A program made the translations under genes and the position numbers. Positions 1 through 12,553 of a stretch of 64,000 nt of DNA are shown piece by piece. Below the pieces are notes generated by a model that made no database searches, had not been told where the DNA came from, and saw nothing but the letters and a program-made list of their open reading frames with translations. The stretch lies in NCBI GenBank assembly GCA_963970005.1, contig CAXAMN010026461.1, forward strand, positions 549,046 to 613,045, given 5' to 3'. Every line of letters starts with the position of its first letter. Position 1 is the first letter of the stretch. This DNA comes from Durusdinium trenchii (lineage: Eukaryota; Sar; Dinophyceae; Suessiales; Symbiodiniaceae).

Positions 1-137
1 ATCCCAAGCCCCTCGAGGCCCATGAACCGCTCAGTCGACCGCAGCATGACCAAACCCGCAGCGTCGATGGCAACTCGACTTCGGCTCCTTTGGGTCCTTG
101 GCTCCTTCCCCATTGAAAAAGACGGCTCACTAAGCCC

Positions 138-229
138 CTAGTAGCTTCTTGCTCCTGGTAGTAGTAAGGCCAGGAGTCCCTAGTAGCGTCCTTGCTCCTA
201 GTAGCGATGCCAGGAGCACCTAATAGCGT
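138..229 (+). repeat. R1 dispersed repeat, copy 1
   Basis: Modules of the form CTCCTAGTAGC alternate with TTCTTG, GTCCTTG and GATGCC spacers. The same string of modules recurs at least nine more times in the window in both orientations. It directly abuts an R2 copy on its right. Confidence 0.75.
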
Positions 230-244
230 TTTTGGCCCGTGGCC

Positions 245-371
245 TTGCCTCCTTACTTAGTTAAGTAGGCGCCTACTTCATTAAGCAAGGAACAAACTTG
301 TTCGGTCCTGGCTACTAACGCTTGAAGAAGCGCCCGCGCTATTCATTTGGTTCCTAGATTTTTAGGGAAAC
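245..371 (+). repeat. R2 palindromic repeat, copy 1
   Basis: It begins with two 19-nt arms that form an imperfect hairpin (16 of 19 positions pair) around CTTAGTTAAGTAGGC. It ends with a conserved tail reading ATTTGGTTCCTAG then TTTTTAGGGAAAC. The same head and tail occur near 9,200 and 18,743, which suggests a small MITE-like element. No transposase is associated with it. Confidence 0.55.
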
Positions 372-768
372 TACAGTAAACATATGTTTATTCCTTCAGC
401 TCCTTCGACCAAGAAACCCCAACGATAGCAATCTTTCGCCTTTGGAAGAGGCTCTCCTGGCAAGTTCTTGGATCACATGAATTCACATGACTGTAGTGAA
501 AGCACGTGAAAGTCACATGAAATCTGGTGTCAATCTTCATCAAAATGATTGGATCTTTCTGTAATGGCTCAAGGAACTTACAACATTGCTTTTTGTCGGG
601 TGGTCCTCTCACCCCCACATCGATTGCAATACCATGGCAAGAACAGTAAAGGAACCTAGTCTCCCAGAGATGTGAGCTGGAGTGCAACTCAAGAAATCAC
701 AAGCGTCTTGTCTTCCTCAAGCCTTCCCCCAACCCCTCCTCGCTTCCAGTCACTTGGCCCGTTCTCAC

Positions 769-875
769 CTCGTGGATCGCTGCAACGTCTGACCGTTTCA
801 TCTCTGAGAGGAACGCTCACCGCACCCTGCTCCGCTTCGTTTGGTGCAACAGCTGCTACCGGGCTCTTGCTCAGG
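769..875 (-). CDS. possible orphan exon, function unknown
   Basis: On the minus strand a 107-nt open segment is bounded by a good acceptor (CCATTCTCAG) and a canonical donor (CACGAG then GTGAGA). It encodes a hydrophilic peptide containing SKSPVAAVAPNEAEQ and LRDETVRRCSDPR. I do not recognise a family, and no neighbouring exon was found. It could be chance; the main support is the pair of splice-like borders. Confidence 0.25.
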
Positions 876-1618
876 CTGAGAATGGCCAAAGTCCATCCCT
901 GGTGCCAAAACCTTGGTCTTCGGGCTCCTTGATAAGCAGTCAATCGTCTGCTTGGGACCAACACACGCATCGGGTCAACCAAACAAACACATCCGTCAAT
1001 CAAATTACCTGGACCCTCCAAGCAAACTGCTCTAGGAAAATGGAGCATGTGACATGACCCTATAATGACAGGCACTTGGACCCATTTACCAGGTCCTCCC
1101 GGTAGGTAAATCCTTGGAGCGCTCGGGACTCTACGGTCCGCGGTAGAACGCCTCACGTGTAAGAGCTCAGCGCCTCACCTGCGGTATCTTGGACAAAAGC
1201 TTTTGGGCAATGCGTGCCTGTGATCGCAGCATCCGAGATGTTCAGAAAAGACACATTGCCTTGGGATGGACATACACTCTGAAAGGATGATTTGGCATGT
1301 GAATGGGCTGGGTGATTGGAGGACCTTCTGAGGTGGCTCAATCCATAGAGTTGGTCAAAACTGGTGATGATTCCTTTGGTCGAGAGATTCGATTAAATCA
1401 CCCTGTGCTTGCGTTGAACCAGAGGATCGAGAAAGGGTGAACAAGGTTGACTTGGCATTCGTCCATCACCACGCTTGGATTAGGGCTAGGGGTCAAGAAT
1501 CTCGGCATGAAATGCATGACTCACGACTCACATCCTGATTGTAGGGCACCAGACAAAACAGGGGCACCATGCAATCAGTGCCTGCAAAATAGACGACTTT
1601 ACTTGCAGTATACTGTAC

Positions 1619-1701
1619 AATATATATATATATAATGTTAGTATAATATACTCAATTATTTATATATATATATAATGTTAGTATAATATACTAAATTATT
1701 A
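1619..1701. repeat. AT-rich tandem duplication
   Basis: Two copies of a ~43-bp unit, a (TA)n run followed by ATGTTAGTATAATATACT, lie head to tail. The AT-rich stretch continues to about 1,770 with no coding signal. Confidence 0.7.
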
Positions 1702-1999
1702 TATACGTGCATTAAATATGTATGTACAAGCACAGTATATAGTATATACTACATATAATATAACATTGAATAATTACACACAAGGAAACCAAACAAACCA
1801 ATCTACACATCCAGGCCCATCTACCCGGAAAACTAGGTCACATGGACAAAGGTCGCACTCCTTTGGTCATCAAACTAGCTAGCCCATGGTCCACTCCGCC
1901 TGACACTCCTTCCGGAAGGTGTCCAAGTCCACACTGGCTGCAAGGGCTGCCGCCTTAGGCTTGAGGTGAGAAACAGCGAATCGTAGGAAGTGTAGACCC

Positions 2000-2200
2000 T
2001 CAACAAGTTCGCTCAAGCACTGTAGCAACACCTAACAGGTTTCTTCCCTTCCGCAGCGGCTTGGGCACATGCGGAGCGAAGCCCATGCCCATCTTCCGAC
2101 CGAGCAACCCACTCAAACGACCCACTCCAACCCACTCGGCCTTGGCTTCTTTGGCCCGTTGGGCGGCTTTTGCCACTGCTGCCTCAGAATGTCGCCAGAG
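2000..2200 (-). pseudogene. possible decayed coding fragment
   Basis: A minus-strand frame encodes an Ala/Lys-rich helical peptide (SEAAVAKAAQRAKEAKAEWV) followed by GRLSGLLGRKMGMGF. An upstream in-frame stop lies close by and the neighbouring 2,200-3,200 stretch holds only short frame-shifted peptides. It reads like old coding sequence, but no family is recognised. Confidence 0.2.
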
Positions 2201-4318
2201 ATGTTTGAGAGTTCAAGGTTCCAAGAAGGCATGGCATAGCACTTCTCGGGCATTCGGCCCCAAATCCTTGTCCCAAAACCATCTGCAAACATCTTCCCTC
2301 GAAACGCCTGAGTTTCACCGCAACCAGGTCTTTACCCCAACAAGTTTAAAGTTTGGCGAATGAACGCCCTAATTTGGGGATCAACCGAGGCTCGTGGTCA
2401 ACGGAGTCCCCAGTCCTGCCTGCTCAGCCAAGCGCTCACGCGTCTTTAAGATGAAAGACCGCAGATCCGAGCCTGCACCAACCCAGCCATCAAACTCAAC
2501 AAGACCTGAACTCCCCACATTCCATACATTCCAACCACAGCCGGCTCGGCTTCAGCAAAATAGCAAAGTTTGGTTCCGTCGATTCAATCGTTTGCAAAGA
2601 AGTAGAAGGTTTCCGACTCCAGTCCCTAGCCGCAGAAAGGGCACGCTGAATGGTTTGCCAGCCCCCACCTGTGGCACGAGCCACAGGTGCCGATGTTTGC
2701 GCAGTCTGCGCCATCAGGAGGGCCGCGGCCTAGGCTCAAAGGCCGCTGAGTTCATCACAAACTTCCGCTCATCCATTCAGAAAAGAATGGTGTCTCCCCT
2801 TCAGTTCCAAATATCTGTTAGCCTCCTGCTGTGCAATAGCTGCCTCACGCGCACTTTGTTAGCATCTCTTGCCCAGGGTTCCATGCCCTAAACAAGGGCA
2901 CAAGAAGGACGACAACCAAGAGGATGTTTACAACCAAAACATACCAAAGTAACATCTTGGGCCATCCCGCAATCCCAACCCCTTCAAAACCATCTCCTAA
3001 GCCTCAATACAAAACCCTAAAATGATTCCAAGACCTGACAAATGAAGACCGTGGACCTGAACTTCTGGGCCCTTTGATTTCGGCAATTTCCCACGGACCA
3101 AGGCACCTCGGCCTCCGCAGCCCGCTGCTCCAAACGTTCCTGGGTCTTCACCAAGAAGCCCTGTAGTGGGCTGAACGGATGCAGCCCCTGAGGAGAGCTT
3201 TTCAAAAAAGATTAGGTCACGCTCGACTTTGGTAGCAGTTCTGTCATGTTGAGTCCAGTGTCTCATGGCGAAACATACATGATCGAACCGACCGGCCTCC
3301 AAGTCGGCACCATAGCCCCGACGCTTCCGAGCCTGCGAGGATCCCTTGTTAGACCGCCTGTTTTAGCAACTCCATGTGCAATAACTCCTATTTTTTTGTG
3401 TTGGCCCCGCTGTAAAGTCGTACCTTCCCTTCCCGTAGTCCTTCTCTTTGACATCGACAGTAGCCATCCCTGAAGAAAATCCCAAAGTTCAACCCCGCCA
3501 ACTCCTTGCGAGGTAGTCACCAGCCAAGTGACCAACGGAACGTCAGGAAAACAAAACAACATGCCAGGACGGGAAAGGGATGCGTAATGGAAACCCCTTA
3601 ACATCAATTGGCGATTCCAAACACCAAACACTGCAACGTGTTTATACGTTTTCTATGTGCAACACGGGTTCGCTTTAAAGCTCCAAGTCTGAATCTGAAT
3701 CAGTTTGCCGAATGCACATGGAGCTGGTGAGAAGGAGTTGGGGAGAAAGAACAGGAGCAGGAACTGGGGGGCAGGAGTTGGGGAACATGAAGACAGAAAG
3801 CACATCAGAACTGCAAAACGGTTGTTGCACGAGCCTGTTGCTCGAATACATGCATATGTTTGTCTGCTGCGCAGCAGGAGCTGCTTTCCACTGCAGAGAA
3901 AAGCACATCAGAAGTGCAAAAATTGTTCCTGACAAAGAAGCGTGCTGTGGGTATGCGCAAACACCTGTTGCTTTGATATATTGTGCTCTGTAAAACAGGA
4001 TGCTCCGCAACGGCAACGGAGACAGAAGCACACCACAAGCGCGCGCAACAACTATGTCCGGCACAAAGGCACGTTTCTGCAGGTTTGGGAGGCATCTGCC
4101 CTGACAGCTGTCCGCATCACGTTCGATACAAAAGAGCCCAACAAACTGGCGAAAGAGTGTTGTTTTTGAAAGAGTTGCCCCTGAGCCAAGGCACAGCAGT
4201 TGGGCCGAAGCGGAGACGGGAGCTGGCAGAGGAGCGTTGATGTCAGGGGCCGAACGAAAATAAGGCGCGATTCGGCGCGTCTCCAGTTGACATGTTGAAG
4301 TTGACTCATGGTTTCGTA

Positions 4319-4410
4319 CCAGCAAGAAGCTACCAGTAGCTCCTGGCATTGCTACTAGGAGCAAGGACGCTACTATATAAGAACAAAGGGCATCGCTACT
4401 AGGAGCAAGC
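4319..4410 (-). repeat. R1 dispersed repeat, copy 2
   Basis: This copy is in reverse orientation relative to copy 1 (GCTACTAGGAGCAAGGACGC then GCATCGCTACTAGGAGC). It overlaps the start of a 257-codon minus-strand ORF that looks accidental. Confidence 0.75.
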
Positions 4411-5619
4411 AGACTGATGGCAAACCAACCAATTTTGGCTGTGCGCATCTGCGATCACAGCACCTAACAGCCGGCGCGTCTGGTCACACCACCTAGCCGC
4501 AGTCAGGTTCCCACAATAAAGGGATAGCCCAGGGTGCCACAGTCCGATCACAGCACCTAACACCACACACGGTTCCATAAAAATCCGATCATCACCTAGC
4601 AGCACGCAGGGGTCCAAGGTTTCAGGGTGAAATTCCGGCTTTAGGGCGGATGCAAACAGTGGATCACTCATTCTGGGAATTATGCAGAACGCCTAGAGCC
4701 TTGTTTTTGGAGCAAAAAGATCATGATGAGCAGCCTGCCTCAAAACCTACCAATAGTTTTCACCTGCAGTAATCTGCCTTATCTTTCAATATCTTTCAGT
4801 TCATCTACCTCTACCAGGGGGTCCCTGCAGCAGTGCTCTTTTGATACAATCAGCGTGACACCCTTTTTCATGTGTTCGATTGATGCCGAGGTCTCTCCCT
4901 GCCTTGGCTTCCTCCCTCCGCTTTGCCTTCTTAGCCTGAGCGTTTGTGAAGAATGAGCTGGGCCCAAATCAGCTGGTTGAGTTTGGTCACACTGGGCCCT
5001 TGGCTCAAAGCAAAGGTACTGCACCCAATCTGCCGATTGGAAGGCTCTTTCGTAGACAAGGTATTTCACCAGCTAGCTGGGAACCATGCATGAATGCATC
5101 CTCCGCTTGATCGCGGATTTGTGAGCTCTGTAGCTGTAGCTCTTTTTCTTTCTGCATGAACAGTCTGTGGCATTTCGCCCCACCCAGAAATCTGACAAAG
5201 TTCGTTTGGAGGAAGCACTCAATCCGCTCCAACCCTATCGGCCCTAGGACGCCTCCTGAGTTCCCGGACAGCCTTGCGTTCAGCCCGCAGGCGTTTCCAA
5301 ACCTCCAAAACAAAGCACGGGCGAAAGAACAGTCCAAAACCTGCACGAATATAATCCGAATAAGGATATTATATGTAGATATATGTAGTATATAGTATAG
5401 GAATGTATAGGATATATGAGTAAACATTGCCCGATTCGGCCGGATTTGTAAGAAACACAAAAGGACAAGAACACATTTTTTGTGGGATACTTTTGGGGGG
5501 TCCGGGCCGCTGTGCGAGTACACTTTGTGTGCACTTGCAATATCATGCGCACTGAAGTCAACAGCGAGATTTGGCCCTATGCCTGTGTCTGCAACCAAAA
5601 GCTAGCTATACCAGGGGCC

Positions 5620-5880
5620 TATTTCAATTGTGGTGTGCCAAACAAGTACAGTAGTTTACCATCTACCTGCTTCTCACAGGTCTAGTTTAGCATAGGCCTA
5701 CTTCACCAAATCTTTACTTAACGAGGGATCCAGGCATCTACCTTACCAAAGACCTAGTTGGTTGCCAGATGCCAAGTTTACCATCTAGTTTGCCAGAAAT
5801 CTAGCTTAGCAAAGATAGTTCTTCAACGAATTGTCCAACATCTACCAAGTAGGGCATTATCTGGCTTGCCATCTAATTCC
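5620..5880. repeat. degenerate ACCATCTAG quasi-repeat
   Basis: Short phrases such as TTTACCATCTAG, TTTGCCAGA and AGCTTAGCAAAG recur with small changes over ~260 bp. The spacing is irregular, so this is a decayed tandem array at best. Confidence 0.4.
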
Positions 5881-5889
5881 CCACATCTT

Positions 5890-6090
5890 TGTCTGGGGTC
5901 TCACTCACTCACCCAACTCGCCTCACCTCACTTCCCACACTCAACTCAACTCAACTCAACTCACTCACTCACTCACGCTCAACCTCACACTCACACTCAC
6001 TGTCACACTGACTCGCCTCGCCTCGCCTCGCCTCGCCTCGCCTCGCCTCGCCTCGCCTCACCTCACCTCACCTCACTCACTCACTCTGTG
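5890..6090 (+). repeat. CTCAN/CGCCT pentanucleotide microsatellite
   Basis: Successive runs of ACTCA, CTCAC and about nine perfect CGCCT units (6,012-6,058) interlock. Long ORFs across it are artefacts of stop-free repetition. Confidence 0.85.
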
Positions 6091-6872
6091 TTTTGCTCGT
6101 TCTCAAGGGGATGGGTGAGGTGGCGGATTGACGGCAGCCACTCATCTCACACCAACTCACACACAGACTCAACACAAGCAAATCAAGAAAGGGGAAAAAA
6201 GATCATATCATATCCCCCTACAATGACTTCCTCTACTAGGCTGGTCCAACCCATCTGAGACACCAGGCGCGGTGTGCAGCAAGAGCGGCAGGGTCGACCG
6301 TCTTGGCTTTCTTCTTCTTTCTGCCAACGTGATGCTCCGAGAGATCAAAATCGGGATTCTGAAGAGTCGTGAGAACCCACTAGGAGAAAGCCTCGCAAGG
6401 GCGATACTTGGGAAGTGCGGTGAAGTCAATCACTGCATGGGCTGGTTCTACTACGCATTTCAGGGAACTTCCAGCAAGTGTACTGGGGACTGACGTATCA
6501 AACACAAAAAATATCACAGGTGATCAACGTTCAAAACAAGGAGCAAGACGAGGACTAGGAGAAAGGTCAAGACCTCTCAGAGATCCCAAAAGCACGGGAC
6601 AAACTCGGAGAACATCAAAAAAGCTTGCTGAACACACAACCAACACTGGAACTAGTGCAACTCAGGGGTTGAGCTGGTCTCAGGTGGCTTTTCCAAATGC
6701 CTTCCTTCAGTACCCTCCGATCGATTTGCGCGCAGAGGACTCCGCCCCATCGCTGTGGCTTCTCACCTGGGCTTCTCATTCTCCTGGAGAGAAAAACAGA
6801 CTCGCGTTTGCATTGTGAGGTCCCCGCATTTTGAGACTCCCCAAAGAGAAAATCTCATTAGTTACCTGGAAG

Positions 6873-7112
6873 GCCCCCTACTGAAGAAGTGTTCTCAAAG
6901 TTCCGCAGTTTCCAGGCTTGGTCATTTTTGGCATCTGACTGGAAAGGCCATTTCAACATCCCACTCCTCGGGAGGAGCCTTAAGTTCGGCGCTGTCGAGT
7001 TTCGATCTTAGGCTTTCGACAGGGAGTTCACCAAGTTTGCAAGGTTCCTTGAGCAGATCTGCAAAGTGGTGGTGGACAACTGCATCATTGAAGAGATGTT
7101 GTACTTGTTTAG
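6873..7112 (+). pseudogene. exon-like segment with in-frame TAG, unknown protein
   Basis: A 240-nt plus-strand segment lies between an AG acceptor (GGAAG) and a strong GT donor (TTTAG then GTAAAT). The frame encodes a very protein-like sequence: VFSKFRSFQAW, WKGHFNIPLLGRSLKFGAVEF, then FDREFTKFARFLEQICK and IIEEMLYLFR. A single TAG at 7,009-7,011 interrupts the frame at about codon 46; the frame then continues unchanged to the donor. Either this is a pseudogene exon with one nonsense mutation, or the TAG is itself the acceptor of a shorter exon starting at 7,012. No family is recognised. Confidence 0.4.
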
Positions 7113-7840
7113 GTAAATATTGTACCTGGGCCTGGGGTTGACCTGTCTTTTTCTGACAAGTGGAGCCGAACCTCGTTAATGAAAACCTACACCACCTCAA
7201 TCCTCAATTCCAATGATGCTGCAAACTTGAGGCCGAGGGTTGGTGACGAAAGCTAGCAGGGCAGGGGTGAAGCAGGTGATATCCGACCAAGAAAGGGGTC
7301 CAAATCCTGCCGCCACAGGAACAGTCAGCCCCCTGCCAGCGGAAATACACACGTCCCAGAGGCTGAAGTTTTCACGCGATGCGGCGCTCTCGAGGATTCC
7401 AGCCCCTCACTTGCTATATAGAGCAAGAACAACTCCAGCTAGCTGGTGATAGCTTTCGTGATGACAAACATGTAACATGTTGCTCATGATCCAGGTCCTC
7501 CCAAACTTGAAACCTCAACTTCTTCCCCGAAATGGCAAGAGCTTCCCTCCTGCTCTCCCTCCCTCTCTCTCTCACACATCTCTTAGCCTCCCCCTGTCCC
7601 TTTTCCCGAGCAAAAGAAAGCGGGTCTCTGCTGACGTCGGCATGGCCCAACCCGAAACATGTGGATCGCTACGCTGGAGAGCATACCGAAGCATCCAAGC
7701 TACACACATCAGGTATGATCAGGTAACTTGTACAAGGGTATACGGTATACGTACAAGGGTATGGATCCGAATAGGGAGACTGGCAAGCAATGATGGGTTT
7801 CAGTCTATTGTTTCGGTTGCCCCGGGTTCTTGGGTAATCT

Positions 7841-8009
7841 CCCTAATAGCGTCCTTGTTACTAGTTTCTTGCTACTAGTAGAAATGCCAGGAGCTACTAG
7901 TAGCGTCCTCTAGCTCCTAGTAGCGATGCCCTTTGTTACTAGTAGCTTCTTGTTACTAGTAGTAATGCACTTGTTACTAGTAGCGATGCACTTGTTACTA
8001 GTAGCGAGC
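7841..8009 (+). repeat. R1 dispersed repeat, copy 3 (expanded)
   Basis: This is the longest R1 copy, with about ten TACTAGTAGC-type modules. Many have the variant TTACTAG where other copies read TCCTAG. On the minus strand it follows a protein-like segment (8,013-8,252), so it could lie in an intron; that is not shown. Confidence 0.75.
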
Positions 8010-8012
8010 TTT

Positions 8013-8252
8013 CTATGGAGAACTTCCACCAGCCACCGGGAGCCTCAAAATCCATCCCCATCCGCAAAGCTCGCCTCGATGAGGATCTCTCCATCCAGCT
8101 CTGCCTGGCTTCAGAGTAAGGGCTTGTTGACCTGTTCGCGAACACCGTGGACCTTCAAAAATCTTCAAGGTGTTATCAATCCAATCCCAGGTCTCCTGAA
8201 TAGCTCGAAACCAATGGAAAGTGAGCTCCTTGTGGATCGGTGCCAGTGCCAA
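8013..8252 (-). pseudogene. frame-shifted coding-like fragment
   Basis: Two overlapping minus-strand frames each look coding. The first reads KELTFHWFRAIQETWDWIDN then TLKIFEGP; the second reads FANRSTSPYSEARQSWMERS then MGMDFEAPGGWWK. They would join only with a frameshift near 8,150, so this is either a pseudogene or two exons. No family is recognised. Confidence 0.25.
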
Positions 8253-9196
8253 AGAAATTGGGAGGTCTCACTGGTTTGTTGGAGGTCTATTGAGAGTCTA
8301 TCAGCAGGTTCTGGGATGTGTCTCACTCAGTCCTCGTAACCCAACAGCCCTGCTTGACACTCCAATGTGAACAGAATCCTCCACAAGACAGACATGGTCC
8401 ACCTACTATTGTTGGAGGTTTTGACTCACAGCCATATGTTGAACTGGTTCCAAATGGTTCGGTTTCTCCACCCACCTACCCGACCTACCCTTCATCGCCT
8501 CATCCAGCAAGGGCAGCGAGGCCGCAGAGCCCTGGGATCTGCGTAAGAAGCAAAGCGCCTTCTGAGTGGGGCCCGGGCACCCCATTCAAAGAAAGGAACA
8601 TGGTTGGCCGTTCTTTTGGTTGATAGTTGTTCTGATTGTTCTTCGCCAAGGCGGTCCAAAGTTTGTGAAAGAGTTTGTCTCATCAAATCATCCCACATGG
8701 GCGTTAAGGAAGGCCTTTCCTGAATTGATCTTGTGGTCGTGCTTCACCCAAGTCAACTTTCAGGTGTTTGTAAATCCTGGCAGTTTCTACTCCTTGACTT
8801 CAGGGCAGGTTTGACATGGTCTGACATGAAATGCAGGGAAATCCCATGTGTGCACCCAATCGGCATAAACTGATATCGAACCAAACACTCGAGGAAAAGC
8901 AAAGGCCCCACATAGGACATCCCTCCAGCTCCGGTTCCTTTGAAGTGAAGGGAACACCACCTGAAAGATTCAACAACAAAACCATGAAAAAAAACGAAAA
9001 GAAAGACCTCTGGTCACCAGTCGATACAGAAATCCACACCGGTGGTCTCCACACAGGTCCCTCGGATCGGAGACCAACCTCCGAGGCGGAGTCCTCTTCA
9101 TCCTCCGCAAACCTCGGTCCAACGGAGTCGATCGGAGTCAAAGGTCGATGTCGGGAAGAGGCGTGGCAAATCAAAAAGGGCTGTTTTTTCACGCCC

Positions 9197-9345
9197 GCCC
9201 TTCCTTAATTAAGTAGAACGCCTACTTAATTAAGTAAGGCAGTAAGGGCGACTAGTTAGCTCCCCTCACTTGACGGTGGGGGGGAGTTGCCTTGAAGAAT
9301 CGATCGCACTAATGATTTGGCTCCTAGATCTTTAGGGATTGCGTG
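9197..9345 (+). repeat. R2 palindromic repeat, copy 2
   Basis: Two 18-nt arms around TTAATTAAGTAG pair at 17 of 18 positions. They are followed by GGGCGACTAGTTAGC and the conserved tail AATGATTTGGCTCCTAGAT then TTTAGGGA. Confidence 0.6.
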
Positions 9346-9654
9346 GGTTTCTCGTCCCCCCTCAATTTCTGGTATGCTGGGAGCAAAATGTCTGGAAGAA
9401 GAAGCATGAGCACAGCACAAAGATCAAAACAAAACCATCTACAGTATATGAACAAATAAGCAAACAGTCGCCCAAGAACACAAAAGTATTCTAGGTCAGC
9501 ATGAGGACATCCCACTCAAGCTTAAATTGTGACGATGGGGTTCGGGTTCTTCGCGAAATTCTTCTGTAAACCGAATCGTCCGAATCTGCTGTCTTCGGCA
9601 AACTTTCTTGTTTCCTCAGATAGATGCAGGCTATAGGTTCCAACTTCTCAATGG

Positions 9655-9905
9655 TGTGGCTCTGGCTGGATCGGCGCTTTGGTCTTGTGGGCGCTGCTGC
9701 CGTGCTGATGCTGGTGCAGGTGGAGGTGCTGGTTCTGGATCGGCGTTTTGGTTTTGCAGGTGCTGCTGCCGCGCTGGGTGCTGGCTGTGGATCGGGTTTT
9801 GTTTTGCTGGTGCTGCTGCCATGCTGGTGCTGGTGCTGGATCGGCGTTTTGCTTTGCTGGTGCTGGCGCTGGCGCTGGCTCTGGATCAGCGTTTTGCTTT
9901 GCGTC
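9655..9905. repeat. degenerate minisatellite, GGATCGGCGTTTTG units
   Basis: Four or five units contain GGATCGGCGTTTTGCTTTGC plus GCTGGTGCTG runs. Read on the minus strand they give repeats of the type AKQNADPEPAP; read on the plus strand they give hydrophobic Gly/Ala/Leu repeats. All frames stay open, so coding status cannot be inferred from ORF length. Confidence 0.6.
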
Positions 9906-9914
9906 CTGCCAGCA

Positions 9915-10085
9915 TGACATCAGGTCATGCCAGGGATGATGACATCATGTCATGCCCAGAATGACATCATGTCATGCCAGGGATGACATCATATCATGCC
10001 CAGAATGACATCATGCCAGGGCACATCATGCCCAGAATGCAATCATTTCACACCAGGGATGACATCATGTCATTCCAGGGCATGT
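9915..10085. repeat. 22-bp tandem array with ATGACATCATGTCAT palindrome
   Basis: Units alternate between CCAGGG and CCCAGA spacers around ATGACATCATGTCAT, which is self-complementary apart from its centre base. Seven to eight units are recognisable, decaying to the right. Confidence 0.8.
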
Positions 10086-10960
10086 CGTATAAACAGCTTT
10101 GGCTGGTCCTTGCCGATCTTGCAGCTTTACGTCTGTGTTGGGCGAAGCAGGCGCATTTTGCTGATAGATGTTGCGCATGTTGGTGGACTGGTCTTGTGTT
10201 GCGTGCTGCGGTGACAGCCGTCCGTGGCGTGTCCTTTAAACCTATACACCCGCTGCCGCTATCTGCGGTCTATGCCGGTGTAATTGTAAAAACGATGTCA
10301 CATGTCAAATAACTTGGAGTTTTATGCCCGACTCTGGCATGGACCATGTCTCCTTGCTTCTCCTTGGCTCCCGAGCTCAGACTCTGCCAATCGCTCAAGG
10401 CCTCAAAAAGACATTGGAGATTGAAGCACCCTCAGACGCCCCCCATGCAGCAGAAAAGCAAATGTGGAGCTCAGCGTTGGAGCTGTTAGGTTCCAATCCA
10501 ACAATGCCTATATACACTCGCTGGGAAAGTACGAAAGAACACCTTATTCTCTCCCCGCCAAGGTCTTCAAATTTGTCTTCCTTGTTGTTCAGGTCATCAG
10601 GCTCAACTTGGGGGCCGCTGGAAGCCTTCTGCAGCCAACTGGATCATCGTTGTTCTACCCCAAACATACCGCACACATAACATACAAAACAAAATCGTGT
10701 GTCGTGTCGGTGTCCATGAGAACTTCTATACATATCTGAAGAACCCGAATTGCGTCCCAAACCGCGCGTTGCGTCACGCGCCGCTCGTCGCTTCGTAGGG
10801 CCTGGGAGTTCGTCGGCATGTGGGTCGTCCATAAAAGATCTAAGATGATGGAAACATGTGACCCAACGACCATACACGTAGTGAGACTCCAATTGGGCCA
10901 TAGACGCCCGTAGAGATGTGGCTCAAAACAAGTGGTCGTCGACCCGAATAGTGAGGTGTT

Positions 10961-11030
10961 ATATACTACTAGGAGCAAAGGGCATCGGGGCTCCTGGCCG
11001 TACTACTAGGAACAAGAAGCTACTAAGTTA
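10961..11030 (-). repeat. R1 dispersed repeat, copy 4
   Basis: A short copy reading CTACTAGGAGCAAAGGGCAT, then GGGGCTCCTGGCC and ACTACTAGGAACAAGAAGC. Confidence 0.7.
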
Positions 11031-12553
11031 TGATTTGTCCTTGTATCAAGGACTGCATGGCACCCCAGTTCCACATCACAACCGACCGTGGAGACCCCTG
11101 GAGGCTCAGAGAAGAGGAGGTCACCCTTCTGTCCTGTCTGAAGCTGTGTGAAGAATCTGTTGGAGGAGGTTTCGTCAGGTATTCTGTACCAAGAACAGTG
11201 ATAGACGTATATATTTCAATTTCCAAGAATGTGAAATGAATTTGTGGATATCTATGGACCGTGTCCTTAAGCCGGGTCTGTCTTCGGATTGAATCTTCAA
11301 GGAGTTGTTCGGTTGCTCCCTTCGCCAATGTCCTTGTGGAGGCATCCTTTCCATGCTGGCTGCTCTTGGTCTGTGACTATCCGCAAGACGAGCCAGAAAA
11401 GGACCAGGACACTCCATTTGCAGGACTTGCTCAAAAAAGGATCCGATTTCAAAGTGACCTCGAGATTGCAGCTCTTTAGCCTCCAAACCCTTAGAGATGG
11501 TCACTTTGTAGCACGAAAGCAGAAGGAAGCTGCAGAATCCGGCCATCTTCAAATCCAGCCCAGCACGGCCCCCCTCAAAACAAATAGGCCCAAGAAAATC
11601 CCCAACCGCCGGGCACGAGTCCATCTCTTAGGCAATGGCAACATCGCACGTTCACCAGCAAGTGTTATTCGCCACATGAAGTCATTTGTCTTTTGGGGGT
11701 TCCGCTATCAGCTGAGTGGAACATCGAAAGCCATCAGATCTGTGATGTCATTTGCACCTTTGCAATCCTATTGGGAGATGGCACAAGTACGTGGCGCTGA
11801 TTTGCACCCACCAATTTATATACAGTATCACTTTAAGGCCAACGCGCAGCTGTATGGCTATGGCTATGGTATGATTCCGGGATACATGCCCCGGATTCTA
11901 GAGTCATGCGGCATGCGTGTATGATTCTTAGACTATCTATTCCAGAGGATTCTTTTCGGGTCCCTGGAGCACCTGTAGCAGTGTACCTAATCACGCCTAA
12001 TCACGTATGTACCTAAGGTCAATCCGGAATAGAGAGACACATGCAAGCTAAGAAGCACTACAAATGCCAACTCACTCCTAGACAAGAAGCTTGCGCTTTA
12101 ATAACCAGAGCTCACCAGCATGAGCAGTGTCCTTTGAAAGCAACAAACCTGGGAGGAATGTGTTGCTGACCATTCCGTTCTTGTGGCTGCTGATCCCATA
12201 ATTGAGCGTCTTTTGGCAGGGATGCTGCCGCGCTCACCGGCAACAGCCGGAATCTATTGAAAGGCCTTGCGTCTGGAATACTATATACTATATACGGGCT
12301 TTTGGGCTCCTAGTTGCATCAATCATGCACTGCTTGGAGACCAGTCCTCTGCCGAAGCCCATGTCCCCTGTGGATACAATATACATATGTCGATCTGTAT
12401 GACACACATATGGACCAAAACTTCGACTGCACCAGTCGCCCAAAGGATCATATGAATCACATCTGTCCGTATCTTGTCCAGTCCCCAGCACAAGAATGGA
12501 TGCTATTTTTTGATTCTGGCACGGAGATGTTTGCGCGAGGCAGGATCAAGCCC
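11031..12553. other. no supported gene
   Basis: ORFs of up to 211 codons occur on the plus strand, but none has a recognisable motif, splice support or repeat relation. A short ATGGCT hexamer run lies near 11,855. Confidence 0.4.

Noticed and set aside
3675..4448. 257-codon minus-strand ORF
   Set aside because: Low-complexity, no motif, begins inside an R1 repeat and includes a short internal duplication (AGCACATCAGAA); best explained by chance.
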